Positions 47,533 through 61,331 of a stretch of DNA of 64,000 nt are shown here, one piece after another. The DNA comes from Epiperipatus broadwayi. Taxonomy: Eukaryota; Onychophora; Udeonychophora; Euonychophora; Peripatidae. The notes below the pieces were generated by a model that worked only from the letters and a program-made list of their open reading frames with translations, was not told the DNA's origin and did not search any database. The position numbers and the translations under genes are program-made. Within the stretch, counting starts at the first letter, position 1, and each line of letters starts with the position of its first letter. Location of the stretch: NCBI GenBank assembly GCA_028023455.1, contig JAQFVV010006271.1, positions 5,118,366 to 5,182,365 of the forward strand, written 5' to 3'.

Positions 47533-50500
47533 TATTACCTAGAAGTATTATTCTATTAAATCGATGTCTATCTTTAAATAATATTTTATTATTATGCTAT
47601 TAAATCTGGTAATTGGAAAATGCATATCTTCTATACAATACAAGTTTTTCAAATAGTAGAATTAGACTGCTTGATAAATTTAATATTTTTTGTATGTCTT
47701 GGCATTATTAAATTTGTAATCGTTATAAATAATTATACCAAACTTAACCAAAGTTTGCTCATTCAGATTGCATTCATTATTTAAAGGCATCCATTTGTAA
47801 AAGAATTGGCCATCCCAACTTCGATGAAAAAAGAATTAAAAAAAAATCTAATGATGAATTTTGCAATGATGATTATCCATATATAACTCTTTAACATAAA
47901 CACACCCACTTTCTAACGAAACCAAATTGTATTTTTTGACTTTTTATCTGCATACAAATTTACTATATAATTTCTTAATATTAATCGATGCATTTAGGAA
48001 ACTTTTAATTAATTAGTGTAATAGCAATTTTTTTACAATATATAATGTGCTATATAAAATACCTGATAGTTATAAGATTGCTATATGATAATAATGCGCT
48101 ATATTATTTTACATGCAACAAAATGTTAAAAAGTAGCTTTTGTTTCTTTAATTCCCTGTACAATAAACTTGAGTAATTAATGATTACTGATGTAGTGAAT
48201 TTAAATTTTTATATCGTGACTAATTTGTGGCTTTTTTTTTTATTAATAATAACTTTCAATTGAAAGCATTTAACAAACATCTTGTATTGTTTGTTCACAA
48301 TCAAATTCAAATACTTATACTAATAACCTCAACATTTTAAACCCATATCATTCTGATTGTATAGTTATAAAATTATGACATCTGATTAAAATATGGTTAA
48401 TAACCTAAATTCTTTTACAAAAAGAAATATATGCTAGCACAATATTACTTGATTAGTATATACAATATGATATAAAAAAGCAGCTCTCAGATCTAGTGCC
48501 TTATATATTTAGCCTGACTAACTGTGTGAAAAATGCTGTTATTAATATTGATTTGTGAACACTTTGTTTAACATCAAAACATTGATTTAGAAGAACAATA
48601 AATATTTTTAAGCAAAAACAAAATTAAGATGTTATTTTCAAAAAGATCCAATTAAATTTTGCAGTATCTGGCATGTAAAAAGTATCTAACTATTTTTTTA
48701 ATTAAAACATAAAGATATCCCAATGTTGTGCTTAGTCACATGAGGTTGGACAGGGTATATAGAATTTGAAATATAACTATAATAAGATGCTAACTTCAGT
48801 ACTAATTAGCGGTATTTCATATCCTTATGAGTATTGAGGATCTGTCTATCTTTCTTATTTTACCATTACCATTGCATTGAAAGAGGTTTTGATGGTTATT
48901 TTACCGTTTGCTGTCTTTTTAATTATATATGAAAAAAACTATGCAAATAGAAATTAAATTTTATCTTTATTTGAGAAACGATTTGAAATTGCATGAAATT
49001 TAAAAAAGCAATTTATAAAGAGTTGATACTATTAAACTTAAGTAGAATGATACAGTAGTATTAAAATATTTATAATTGAATGATCAATATTTTAATATAT
49101 TTATCAAAATTATGACAAATACAATTTAGCATAAGTAGTTAGCTTATGAATTCTACAGATTAATTTTTGGTTATTAAATACTGCATGAATATTGCTCAAA
49201 GAGTCAACAATTTATTTTTTTATTATAATTTAATTCAATATTTTTTGAACCATCTACGTCAAAGGTGGGAAGTCTCAGGTCTGGGAATAACTCTGGTGCT
49301 TGAAAGTGCTCAATTTGTCACTCCGACATTTTTACAAATTTATATAAAGTGGTCATTTTTAAAATCTTTATTTAAACATAGCAAGTACTGCAAATATTGG
49401 ATTAAAAGTTAAATAAAATAAAATATTTATTTTCTCAACTAAAACTTTTTCCTTGTAACTTTATTGTAATTCTAGTTCATTCTATCAGAAGTGCAATATT
49501 CCAACAAATTCTTTTTATTATGTGGACTATCTCACTACAGATTTAATCTAGGATTCTGACGGCATTTTGCTTGTTTTTATAGTGATTTTCACAGATGAAC
49601 ATTTACTAAGAGAATTAAAAATCGAATTTCACTTTTACTTTTATTATTTTGCTTTTAATCTTTTTTATCACCATGTTTACATTAAATAAGATAAAACAAA
49701 CTGACAACGAAATCATGCATTTCAAATTATATTTTTATAGCAAGGAATAGTAAGACGATGCGCATGATAAGTCTGTAAAGTGTTTCATTTCAGTTAATAA
49801 AGAATGCAATCTTAAAAGGCACTGTTTATCAAAATATTATTATTACAAAAAAATAATAAGGAAAGAATATTTAAATAGAAATGTTGACAAATGTCTGATA
49901 TAAAGTACAAAGAAGTCAAAAAATTCTACACCATTTTCTGAAGAGAAGTTTATAAAATATTAATCATTCCAGAACATAAAAAGAAATTCATACAAGGCGA
50001 ATTGGAAAAATTGTCATGAAATGTGGAACAATCACCAATAATAACGATGTTACTTTATTTTTAAGTCACAAAAAACTATGGCCCTTATTTAAAAAGGGAG
50101 ATTTGAAATTGATCGGCCAGTTGAAAAGGTTATCCACGCCTAATGATTACGAGTAAATTAATATATTTTTATTCACATGCAGTGGCTAAATTTTAAGACG
50201 ACAATTTAGCATGGCCTGCCAATGATATTATTAACATCCAAATTACCTTTGTCAAAAAAAAGTTTATCCATTCCTGATCTAAGTATTGCTTCGATTCAAC
50301 TTTGTCTTTTTTCTGCATGTTTAAGCAAAATATATTTCAAAAACAAAAAGTTATGATATAAAAAATGAGTTTAAGTGTTAAATAACAATTTGCAATAGTC
50401 GATCATATTTATTTTTATACTCTATGTTTTTTTTTCGAATAAGTATGTCTATATTTATATAACGTTTTATGTTTAATGCATTTTATGCATAAAGTATTTT

Positions 50501-51609
50501 ACTACTTAATAGCATATCCCCCCCCACCAAAAAAAAAAAAAAAAGGAAAGAAAGAAAAACAATAAACGAAGCAAATTACTTTGACCAAGGTTTTCAATAT
50601 ATTTTCCAAAATACAAAATTTAAATATTTGTATTATTTCACATTCATTTAATTTATTTAAATAAGTATTTGGACAGTTAATGATTCCACGTCGAAAGTTC
50701 AAGTCAGCGTTACATTAATAAGCAATTCATAAAATTATAATTCTTACGGTTTATTGATATGCCATCTACGTGGAAAAACAAATTACATTACTAATAAATA
50801 TTTGTCAGCACTTATCTTTTGTCTACAAAAATGATTACATATATATAATACTGATTTTTCTCTTTGTTTGTTTGTGCAATTTAAATATGCATAAGTTATT
50901 TTGTCTGTGTAACTGAATGATTTTTTCTTCTTTATAACCTAGAGCTGAGTGCGCCATTAAATTTGAATATATTTATATATATTCATATGAAAATGGCTGA
51001 TTGGTTTGCAAGAGTTACTGTTTGTTTGTCAAAGCTTCTTGAAACACAATTTATGAATCAACAGAAGTGTAAAATGGCTACATAGTTTAGCTACTCATAA
51101 CAAAAGTTTTAAGCAATAGCGTTTCCCAAGCTTGAGTTATGACATGAAATGTGACAATCTCATTTTATACCTTCAGCTATGCTGAAATGATATGATAACA
51201 TTAAATTGGTGAAAAATATTACTGAAATTTTAAAATGATTCAAACTATATATGGCAGTGAAGCCATGCATTGTAAATAGTTTCCAATGCGTTTTGAAAAT
51301 TAAGTAATGGCAGGAAGAGCAGTGATTCATAAAAGTGTAAAGTACACTATTGTTTTTCAGCTCATAATGTGTGTCCACAGACAATAGCATCTTGAAAATT
51401 TTGTAGTAGCTAAAATATTTTATTCCTACATAATACATGGATTTCTTTAAAGATGGAATTTTAATCATCTAATAAAGAGGAACAGAAACCTTTTTATTAG
51501 AAGATAATGTGTATGAGCTGAAATCATTTAAACAGGAAATGTTATTTTACCAATATGTCATTCAATGGTATGGCCTTTTTTATATATCTTATTTACATGT
51601 TTTGATCGG
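47533..51609. other. unit B non-coding DNA
   Basis: Aligned with unit A (26274 onward, minus the LINE) and unit C (61464-63556). No conserved open frame is seen among the three copies, so I infer non-coding DNA. The empty LINE target site is at 50342-50354. Confidence 0.65.
50342..50354. other. empty LINE integration site
   Basis: aacaaaaagttat, equivalent to the 13-bp target duplication flanking the LINE in unit A, with matching sequence on both sides. Confidence 0.85.
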
Positions 51610-51679
51610 TACACACACACATATATATATATATGAAAAACAAAAACAAGTTAAAAACTTGCTAACGCTTGTATTTATG

Positions 51680-52183
51680 TCAACAGATGGCGTTCTACCA
51701 AAAATGCCGTCAAGCGTATGTTTACACAAAAGTCAGAGCATGCATTCACTATCTCTAACTTTAATTCCACTTTCAGATCATGATTTCAAGCTATTTGCTA
51801 TCATCAGTGAAAGACAGGAATTTTAGAAACTAGATCTAAACACAAACTCTGAGCATTTATGAAACAGTTTCTATTCAGCTTGCAAGCGTGAATCTTTTAG
51901 ACACGTAATGTCTTCAAACTCAGATATCTGGCTTGTAAGCTGAGTTTGAAGACATTACGTGTCAAAAAGATTCATGCTTGCAAGCTGAATAGAAACTGTT
52001 TCATAAATGCTCAGAGTTTGTGTTTAGATCTAGTTTCTAAAATTCCTGTCTTTCACTGATGATAGCAAATAGCTTGAAATCATGATCTGAAAGTGGAATT
52101 AAAGTTAGAGATAGTGAATGCATGCTCTGACTTTTGTGTAAACATACGCTTGATGGTGTTTTTGGTAGAACGCCATCTGTTGA
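51680..52183. mobile_element. 504-bp near-perfect palindrome (MITE-like)
   Basis: Left arm 51680-51923 and right arm 51940-52183 are each 244 bases, with only a few mismatches and no net indel by eye, around a 16-base spacer. Ends are tcaacagatggcg and its complement. It lies between AT repeats where unit A carries R10. The two frames giving the same peptide on opposite strands are the arms, not genes. Near-identity of the arms implies recent origin or arm-to-arm gene conversion. Confidence 0.9.
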
Positions 52184-52206
52184 TATATATATATATATAT
52201 ATATAT

Positions 52207-52533
52207 AGGGGATGTGAAACTCAGATCTGAATATTCTGATTGATTGCAATTAAGATAATTTAACTTTGAAAGAACAAGATTTCCATATTACTTATATAAA
52301 AATTTAGGCAATTAAGATTTTATTTCATTTGAGAATAATATTAATTGTTGCAAGAGGGTATCACTATAAATTCATAGATAGGTTGATTATAATATTTTTT
52401 GATATCCTTAAAACATCAATCATAGCACAAATTCTATGTATATTTGACTTAGTCTTTGGAACTTAACTCTTTGGTTATATATATATATATATATATAACC
52501 AAAGAGTTAATATATATAGTTATATAGATATAT

Positions 52534-52572
<39 letters not shown>

Positions 52573-52739
52573 GGGGATGTGAAACTCAGATCTGAATATT
52601 CTGATTGATTGCAATTAAGATAATTTAAGTTTGAAAGAACAAGATTTCCATAAATTTGACTCAGTCTTTGGAACTTAACTCTTTGGTTATATATATATGC
52701 TGATTGTATATACGCCTATTTGTATATTGGAACTTAACT

Positions 52740-52773
<34 letters not shown>

Positions 52774-52790
52774 TAATTGTATATACGCCT
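52207..52790. repeat. AT-bounded module in three partial tandem copies
   Basis: The block gatgtgaaactcagatctga ... aacttaactctttggtta occurs at 52207-52480, again at 52564-52690 with an internal deletion of about 145 bases, and a third time as a short piece (ggaacttaactcttta, about 52729). AT tracts separate the copies. Unit A has one copy (38195-38465). Around 52467-52514, taaccaaagagttaa mirrors the block end and makes a hairpin. Confidence 0.8.
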
Positions 52791-55624
52791 ATTTTATTAT
52801 TTTCAAGCACATCTATATGTATACTCAATGTATATATTTATTTTCTTACTATCAAAGTGAAAAGAAAGTTACAGTAAACTAATTTTTCCCAAAATAGTAA
52901 AAGAATCTCATGTAATAAAATAAGTATAATGAACACTTTAAAAAGAATAAGTCAAACATATATGTATACCAATAAATAACCTTTTCAGTACAATGGTGTT
53001 GACTAATAACTTAGTAAGTATAACAATGACCCAGTGTCAAGTTGACACAAGGCAATCAAGAGTGAAAATAAAATTAGAATTCAATTACAAAATTCTTCAA
53101 ATGGATTATTATTGATATAATTAACACAACAATAGGCAGCTGCATCAACATAGAAGGAAATGAAAATATACCAAATATGAGAAACCAGGCCGAGTATAAA
53201 ACGAAAATCAATTTATATTCATCTTTTTTGAAAATAAAGCTTTTGATATAGAAAGCTAACATCATCAAAATACATTTTTGACTGTGAGTGAAATGGATTA
53301 CATCATTCAAAATTCTGATTGTTGCACATCAGCCTAATAATGTAAGACCATATCCAATAACAAGTGATAGTTGGAATAAGAAAGACTTCATATTTCCTGC
53401 AATTTCATGAAATAGCAGAACTATTTCAACACTAATAGTGAAGAAGTAATAATATCATTCAGTGAACAGAATAGAAAAACAAAATATCGCCAGCAGTAAG
53501 ATAAAATTATGAAATAATTTATTTTACATAAAATTAACTGTTTAATGGTAAATTGCAATTATATAAGGTTTAATGATAATATGAAGTATTGTAAAATGTA
53601 TTCTAGCTAAGGCAATCATGCCGTAAGAAAGATCATTATTTTCCTTGCCATGTAAGCATGAAAACTTCAGATATCTAATTTTTTAAGAATGCTTAAATAA
53701 TTCCCGTTATCCAGCATGCAGTGTTTATAGATAGATCAATAGAAAGACCAATGGAAAGGATAATCATGATATTGTTCCAAATGGTACAAGGAAACATCGA
53801 TATTTCATCTGAGTTGAGCAGTCTGGAGGAATAGACTGTAATGTGAAAGACTTTAGCGACAAATTCATGATCTTTAATGAAGATGATCTAATGCACTTTA
53901 AGTTAATTAGTTATCTTCACCATATAATTATCTATGTAAATTTTTCTTTTCTTTTTTATTATTTTCACACTTGGAAGTGTGAATTTTATTAGTTTATGTT
54001 TAGGAAGAGTCCATTATATGTGTTAGCAGGAAAGAGAGGGGGATGATTGAGTATAGTTAAATATTTTTTTTTATTTACTGTAAATAATGTTTAGACTAGC
54101 TTTCCTTCCATAGCGACTTGACACTTGATCATCACAACATGAAAGGGAGGTAAGGGCTTCATTATTAATATTCCATATTAAGTACATGTACTTCATACAG
54201 GCCAAAATTTATGTTATTTGTTAACTAACAATTGTTTTATGTTTATTTTCAGTGTGAACCACTAATCTTCTAGTAAACATATTTTTTTCTATCAGCAGTA
54301 GGGATTTTTATCTAGATAGGGAGTCCCCTAGTAGATGAAACATCATCTACCTGGAATGAATGATGATGCTATTATAAATGTATTAATGAGAAATTTAACT
54401 TAGCTAGTTAGCTTTGTGATCATTTTAAATTAGCTTGATGCTAATTATTAGTTTATTACAGTTTAAATTCACTTTGTAAATAAATGGTGCCATAATGAAT
54501 TTTTACTATTGGGACAGGGTATGGAATCATTAACATATTCAATTATGAATATGGTAGAAATTCATTCTTGACATGTATAATTGTATTTTTTCTGTGATAT
54601 TGTTAAAATATTTTTTTTGTTACTATTAATCAATAAATATTTAAAAAAAATGTTCATTTTAATCTGGTCCTTCATTTATCACATCAATCTTGAATTCATC
54701 AACAAACAACTACTCTTAATATGCACACATATATATCACTCTTTTATCCTAATATTGAAAGGTGCTTGGGTTAATAAAATACTAGTTGTAACCTATATGA
54801 ATATTCAGCAGTTGTTATATATTTTTTCATCCCTGAAGAGAGTCAATGGTATAATTCTTCATGAGTTCAATTAGTGAAGCATAACAGAGACAGAAAGGGG
54901 TGAGATATGGATGATCTAGCACAAATTGTATCAAAATATAATGAATAGGTTCAGAGCTAGTTTATTGAAAGTGGATACAATCATTGGTTAAATTTTTCAT
55001 CATGTTATCTCCAGCATCCTACAAAAAGACACAAAGTCTAACCATAGACAGATTCAGCCCTCATCTGTTGGCATATTCTGGCCCATTACATCTCTCATCC
55101 TAACTTTACAAGCATAAAAATAGAAGTATCCAGGGAGGCCCAACCAATGAATTGGTAATTCAAAAACAATTTTTTTTTTATTTTAAACCTACTTTCTATT
55201 TTAAACTTAAATAGGCTAAACTCTAATGATCTTATACTAAACAATTAGTACACCTAGACATAAAAGAATGAACTACAAGAATTTGAAGCAATTTCAAATA
55301 AATATGTCATTAGAAACCACATATGAAACATTGAATGCCAATTAAGTAAAAAGAGTAGAATGATAAATTGAGACCAATGGTAAATAAATTGTTTATTAAT
55401 AAATAAAACTAAAATAATTGAATGAGGCATGTAAAAGGGCTAAGGTTATAAAGGTAGGTTTTAAAAGCAATATAAAAAAACATGTTAAACATAAACAAAA
55501 ATTTTTTAGTGATAGCATGAAACTCTATGGCATGTGTCCATTTGTAGATTTATAAAGAAAATATTTTTATACCAAACTATCAAAAAGATTAAAGATAACC
55601 AGAAGTGGTAACAAACTATTAAAC
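52791..55624. other. unit B non-coding DNA
   Basis: Colinear with 38560-41404 of unit A; no recognisable coding domain. The 97-codon frame at 54581-54874 is not preserved in A. Confidence 0.6.
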
Positions 55625-57740
55625 ATGGAAACCAATGATCTTGAAGAAATGCAAAGCAGTAGTGATAGTGAAATGGTAGATGATACTACTAGTAGTGAGG
55701 AAGAGGTTTCATGTGATACTACTAGTAGTGAGGAAGAGTTTTCATGTACTCAAACACCTGGGGGGTCTATAACTGACACCAAACACTCTCCACAGGTGCC
55801 GGAGGGGAGCCAAATAGCATCTCAATTTTGAGAGACCACTGTCAAGGAAATAACTTCAGCAACCATAATCAAAGTAACAGTGGCCACAGGAGAGACGATA
55901 GCAATGGAGCAGATGCTGCCTAAGCATGGTCACAAGAATGAAAGAAATAAACAATAATATACCTAATATGAAAGAAGCTATGGGCAGTTTGAAAACTACC
56001 ATGGCAACCAAGACAGATAAAGCTTTATGAAACAAGATATGGATAGTTTTTAGACTATCCTGGCAACCAAGAATGATTTAGGTAATATTAAAGAAGATAT
56101 GAATAGCATAAACAATAATATGAGCAGTATGAAAGAAGAAATGAACAGCTTGGAAACAAATATTAACAATGACATAAAAGAAAACATATGTTACCTAAGG
56201 GAAGACTGAAAACATGAATAATATGAAGACATATTTGAAGATGAAAAAAAATATAGAGAATAGACTGGCTGTGGATATTGAACAATTGTCCCTTAATTTA
56301 GATAATGACCAGAAAGACAATACTGAATTAAAGCAAGCTGTAGGTGAAGTAAGAAAGGAAATTGATAAGAAAGATGTGAGATGCCAACAATGCTTTGAAG
56401 AATTCAAATCCAGCATCACTACTCAGTTGGATCTGAAGTATGAGGTGATGAGCCAAAACAATGAGACATTTAGAGATAAGGTATGTGCAGACAAGAAGAA
56501 GCCCCAAGTCAAGATTTAGGGGAAATTCCAGGGCATCCATATTAAGATATTCCAACTCTGTGCATAACAGGATATGGAATTGGAAATACACCACACAACT
56601 TTGGAAATCATGGGCCATAATTTGAAATGTTTGGAAGATAAAATAGCCTCAAATAAAGCAATCATGATCTTAGACAAAACAATTTTAGAGAACATAATAC
56701 AGAACTTGAATGAGACCCATGATCAAATTGGCTGTTTGGATGAAGCTATCAGCCAAACATTTATATTCATCAAATTTCTCCTATGTAAAAAAACAGAGGT
56801 TATTGAGATGCAGCATACTGAGATGAGCCAAGGGACTCAAAATTATAAAAAAAGAAAGATGCAGAGAACAATCTGGAGATTTCCATTCAAGATATAAATA
56901 AGGTGAGTGACCCATTCATGGAACCCACTCTCCCACATCAGACAATACATGAGATTGAAGATTATCCTCTCAGTTTAATGTAAAAGGAAAATACCAAATA
57001 CCTCGTCAAACCAACACACTCACAAATGCTGACCTCTCAGATAAATTCCATGGAGCTAAACAAAACCTCTAACATGCAGCCAAAATTAGCACAATTTCAA
57101 CCAGTAAATCTCCCATAGCACAACTTAGAAGTCTCCACTTATACTTCTCAGTAAACCAGAATTTTACAGAAGACCAAAAGTCAATAATTACATATAGCCA
57201 TGTCCAGGGGAATGCATTGACATCATGGGAGTCATCTTTCTAAACCACATCCACTGTTGATGATTACCAGATTTTACTGATAAAAAATTCATGGAATAAA
57301 GAAAAACAAAAAGCCATGCTTTATCAAATATTCCAAGAAAAATACAGGTTGACACTAGAAAAAACATTAACTAAATACTTTCACCACCAGGTCACTAAAC
57401 TAAGAATGTGATTAATTGTAACTTGAGCAAGAGGAAAATTATTAAATCAATAAAATAAATTTACCCCTTAAGATTGAACAATTACATTTATGCATGAATG
57501 CCAAAAGAATTGAACAAGTGGTAGAATTGTTGAATAGCATAGACTTAAACACTGACAACCTGTCCACTAGGACTCCTGAGAAAAAAAGAAGAAAGCTACA
57601 GTTACTACTATATACTACAGAAGAAAAAATAACAACAATGACCCAAACCATTGGAAAGAAAAATCAGTGTAACAGATGTCTTCATATACTTGGTCACCTA
57701 TCAAGACTCAAATTAACAATGAGAAATCCAAAATAAGCCC
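55625..57740 (+). pseudogene. Ty3/Gypsy gag remnant, unit B
   Basis: Paralogue of 41405-43460. The acidic start reads METNDLEEMQSSSDSE and carries an 11-codon in-frame tandem duplication (DTTSSEEE block, 55682-55714 and 55715-55747) absent from A. Coiled-coil-like Met/Lys segments, an EEFKSSITTQLDLKYEV block (56214-56519), capsid-like YQIFQEKYR (about 57330) and the degraded zinc knuckle (about 57665) follow. Many stops. Confidence 0.7.
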
Positions 57741-57881
57741 TCCCAACAGTCCAGTGAAAACCCCAAAACCAGGGTGCCGTAATCAACCATCTGGAATCCA
57801 ACAAAAACAAAATTAAAAGGTACTTCAGACCATGTTCCTTACCTCAAGGGATTAAAAGGCAATGAGGAAACAGGACAAACT

Positions 57882-58139
57882 GTGAACTGGGAAATAACTA
57901 ACTTAATGCATTTGTGGGAAGACAAACTGCCTAATTTCACTTTACAAATTTGCTTCATGTCACTTGTGAAGACCTTGATAGATTCTGATAGGCAGATATC
58001 AGTGGTCTCAGATAAGTTTTATCATAAACTTCTGACCAAAACCCACAACATTATGAACCTGCCATTGAAGCCAATTCACGTTAACATGTATACAATAAAA
58101 AAGCTAAATTGGCATGAAAAGAGATATGAGCTCAGATAA
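57882..58139 (+). pseudogene. Ty3/Gypsy protease remnant, unit B
   Basis: An 85-codon stretch with SLVKTLIDSDRQISVVSD and the following FYHKLL block. Same Asp-for-Gly change at the active site as in unit A. Confidence 0.65.
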
Positions 58140-58379
58140 AAATTGAACAAATAATACAATATCATACATGTCCTAATCTTATGAACAGACTTCCTATGAA
58201 CAATTGTGTTATTGATTTCTTTGATAAGACAATAAGGGTAAATGATAAAAATATGGAGATGATGTTGCTTCTAAGATATGATCTACCTGAAGTTGACTGT
58301 ATAATATCTAACATCCCTAAGGTACTCATGGAAAATAAAATTACAGAATCAAATCTACTTTGAAATGATAATGTACTTA

Positions 58380-59375
58380 AATTGTGATCATTTATAAATG
58401 AATGTAGTCCAATTTTATCAGAGATACCAGAAGTGATAAAAGGTTTCCAAGAAAGAATAAAACTGATCCATGACCAACCTTTCCAATCCAAAATGTACTT
58501 CATGCCATACTAGTATTGAAAAGAGATATCCAGCAAATTAACAAAATGGTGGATTGGGGAATTATTTCCAAATGTTTTTCATCTTATTGTGATGCAGTTG
58601 TTATGGGGAAGATGAAAGATTGGCCAATGAGATTTTGTTTGGGGAATCAGAAACTAAACAAATAAGGAACATCCCACTGCCCATCCATAAATTATTTGTG
58701 AACTTCCAGCTATTGGCAGATTGAATTTCACCCAGAAGATCACCAATACACTGCCATTCCTTATGAGTGATTGACCTATCAGTTTAAAATGATGCCCTTT
58801 GGATTGATCACTAGTTATTCTGGTCCAATAAAATCATTGGCCAAAACCCTATTTTCTGAGGTTAAACAAATTACAACTATTTATGTGGATTGTATAATTA
58901 TTGCATCTTCCATGATAGAAGAAAATCTTCACGTAAATTTTAATGAGTGCTACAAGAAAGGAGATAGATTAAACTTCTAGAAGACCATGTTGGTTTGCAA
59001 TTAGATAGTCTTGTTAGGTCACTTCATTGGCTGCAATGGGATAAGACCTCATCCAGACATGATCAGTGCTATCCAGAACTTTCCAAAACCAAGCACTAAA
59101 AAGAAAAATCGATCATTCTTAGGGCAGTGCAACTTCTATAATCCTTTCTACTAAAGGTTCTCTTACCACATGGAATCATTGACCAAATTTATTAGGAAAG
59201 ATGTAAACTGGAACTGGACCAGTGAGCAAATATACCACTCCATGATTAATATGTATAATTCTCTATTTATGCAGCTCCTACATATGTAGACTTGTAATGA
59301 GTGATAAAATCTTGGACTTTTGCAAAAATTCCGAAGAATACTACAGTATTAAAAAAATCTTCATATAACCTAAGT
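58380..59375 (+). pseudogene. Ty3/Gypsy RT and RNase H remnant, unit B
   Basis: Paralogue of the unit A RT. It keeps YWQIEFHPEDHQYTAIPYE and TYQFKMMPFGLITS (about 58710-58815), which A has partly lost, then IYVDCIIIASSM (58880), again YVDC rather than YVDD, and a worn LGHFIG-like block. The RNase H start is cut by stops; part of the segment before it, present in A, is missing near 59220. Shared catalytic loss with A means the element died before the duplication. Confidence 0.82.
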
Positions 59376-59469
59376 TATGGAAAAAAAACAACTTAAAACA
59401 TGATAAATTAAAAAAAGATGCAACTTTACTCAGTTAATCTTTAAATACTTCCATGTTTTTAAGTTTTAT

Positions 59470-59522
59470 TATTACCACCACCACCACCACCATCATCACC
59501 ATCATCATCATCATCATCATCA

Positions 59523-59560
<38 letters not shown>

Positions 59561-59561
59561 T
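59470..59561. repeat. (ACC)n(TCA)n(TTA)n compound microsatellite
   Basis: A run of ACC, then TCA, then TTA trinucleotides at the unit B end, left of the PLE-6 insertion. The tail of unit A has a GTT/ATT repeat at the same place. Confidence 0.9.
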
Positions 59562-61198
59562 AATAAATATAGCTTTACTTCTCACTATATGTAAAATATA
59601 TAATTGTTAATTAGAGAAGATATTAATTAGTATTAAAGTTTATCGGCTTAATGTTTTTGAGGATCCATGCCTCATATTCATAGCCTTCATAAAATGTATA
59701 ATAAAATATGCAAATACAAATATTCAAATAAGCTAGTATTACGTAGCCCATTTCTTCGAGATCTCGAAGCAAGTATCCTTTCTATTAATGGCATGGATGT
59801 TTCCATTGATGTAAAATGCCTCCTTTATTTTTCTTTTGTGATCATTTGATTCTGAGCACAATATTATGGGATTGGCGGGTGTGAAGTTGTGTCCAGATTG
59901 TTTAGCATGCTCCAAGAATACAGAGGACGTGTTGCTGTTTTTCTGAGCTCTGTTAAATGTGTAAATATGTTAACCCAGTCTAGTATTGATTGTAGCTTTC
60001 GTTTCACCATAATATATAGCATGGCATCCAGCCTGAGGGCAGACAATAGAGTACACCACGTCTGGGGTGAACGATCGATCAATGTGGTCTTGAGAGTTGT
60101 TAAGCAATCTATTAGAATTAGGTGGAGTTCTAAATGCTATGTTAAATTTATCGTTTAATGCTTTCATTAGTTTGTTAGATATTTTAGGAATGTAGGGGAT
60201 TGTTATTCTAGGTAGATTGGTGCGAGGTACATTATTGTTTATTGTATTATTAAATTTTATGATTTTATTTTTAATAGCTTTGAATTTGAACCCTGCTGCT
60301 AATAGATCTTTAATATAGTTGTTTATGTTTTCTTTCCTGTCTGCTTCATATTTACATAAATAAAAGTTTCTAAACAAAAATGCATTAAGGCCAGCAAATT
60401 TATGCGATGCAGGTGAGTTAGAGTTAGGGTGGATACAGCTGCGAATTTCAAATGGTTTAACAATCATTTTGTAATCTATTAAGTGGCGATTTCTCGATAA
60501 AGAGAGATCGAGATATTTAAGTTCTTTATTATTTTCATATGTGATGGTGAATGAAAGTTTGGTTAAGTTTTGTAAATCACGTAGTATATTTAAAGTATTA
60601 TCTTTAGAGGTTATGATAAAGATATCGTCTACATAATGAATATATGTAAAGTCTTGGTTGATATTGTGATATTTTGGAAGGATCGATAGCTCGTATTTAT
60701 TTAAATATATGCTAGATAAAACACCACTGATAGGAAGGCCCATGGACCATCCATCTTGCATTGTGTACCACTTGTTTTCAAAGAGTGTAAATATATGTGA
60801 ATCAAGCCATGACAGGAAAGCAATAATGAATTTAACTCTTTCACTAGGACAATGTGCTCGCAGTAGCTCTTCGTGTACTATTTGGATAGATGCTTTTCGA
60901 TTAATTGATCCGTATAGTTCCTTCACATCCATTGTAGCCATAATTGAAGTCTGAGAGATTTGAGTATTTTTGATTTTGGAGATGAATTGGAGAGACGAGT
61001 TTATCGTGTATGAGCCAAAATTAAGGTAATCTATAAGTAATTGATTGATTAATTTGGCTGCTTCAAAATAATGCACACCACCGAAATCCATCATCAATCT
61101 AAGTGATTCGCCTGTTTTATGTAGTTTTAAATTGGCAAACATTGGGGGGGTCTAGTGGCAGAAGGGTAAATCCTGTAATATTCGGATTTAGTAATCCC
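59562..61198 (-). mobile_element. PLE-6: best-preserved Penelope-like element
   Basis: A minus-strand PLE lying inside the trinucleotide repeats at the B/C junction. The coding part runs from about 61198 (truncated by ATT repeats) to the stop at 59739; about 175 bases of 3' sequence follow. It belongs to a different PLE family from PLE-1 to PLE-4 but resembles PLE-5. Its 5' part (N-terminal region before the PKIHK-type block) is missing. Confidence 0.85.
59739..61142 (-). pseudogene. PLE-6 reverse transcriptase with GIY-YIG endonuclease
   Basis: A 390-codon open frame (61142-59970) and, after one TAA at about 59967, the same frame continuing to 59739. Motifs: MFANLKLHKTG (PKIHK region), MDVKELYGSI (motif A, 71-80), SMGLPISGVLSSIYLN (motif B), YVDD (170-173), LKYLDLSLSR, PASHKFAG (PLE thumb, 244-251), CPQAGCHAIYYGET and TRLG (zinc-binding Cys pair and GIY-YIG, 368-390). 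Beyond the stop: SGHNFTPANP and a KRKIKEAFYI block. The stop is one base from Gln, where RLGQH would be expected. Upstream, YYRIYPSATRPP continues in another frame past a seven-G run (61144-61150). Confidence 0.9.

Positions 61199-61331
<133 letters not shown>

Noticed and set aside
49167-49412. 81-codon frame in unit B
   Set aside because: Not preserved in units A (about 27515) and C (about 63125), which carry indels and stops.
51160-51468. 102-codon minus-strand frame with a partner in unit A (35313-35528)
   Set aside because: The partner exists because of the unit duplication. The frame differs in length and content between the copies and has no domain, so there is no evidence of coding selection.
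51509-52249. Two frames on opposite strands giving the same peptide (containing SSVCLHKSQSMHSLSL)
   Set aside because: They are the two arms of the 504-bp palindrome, not a conserved protein.
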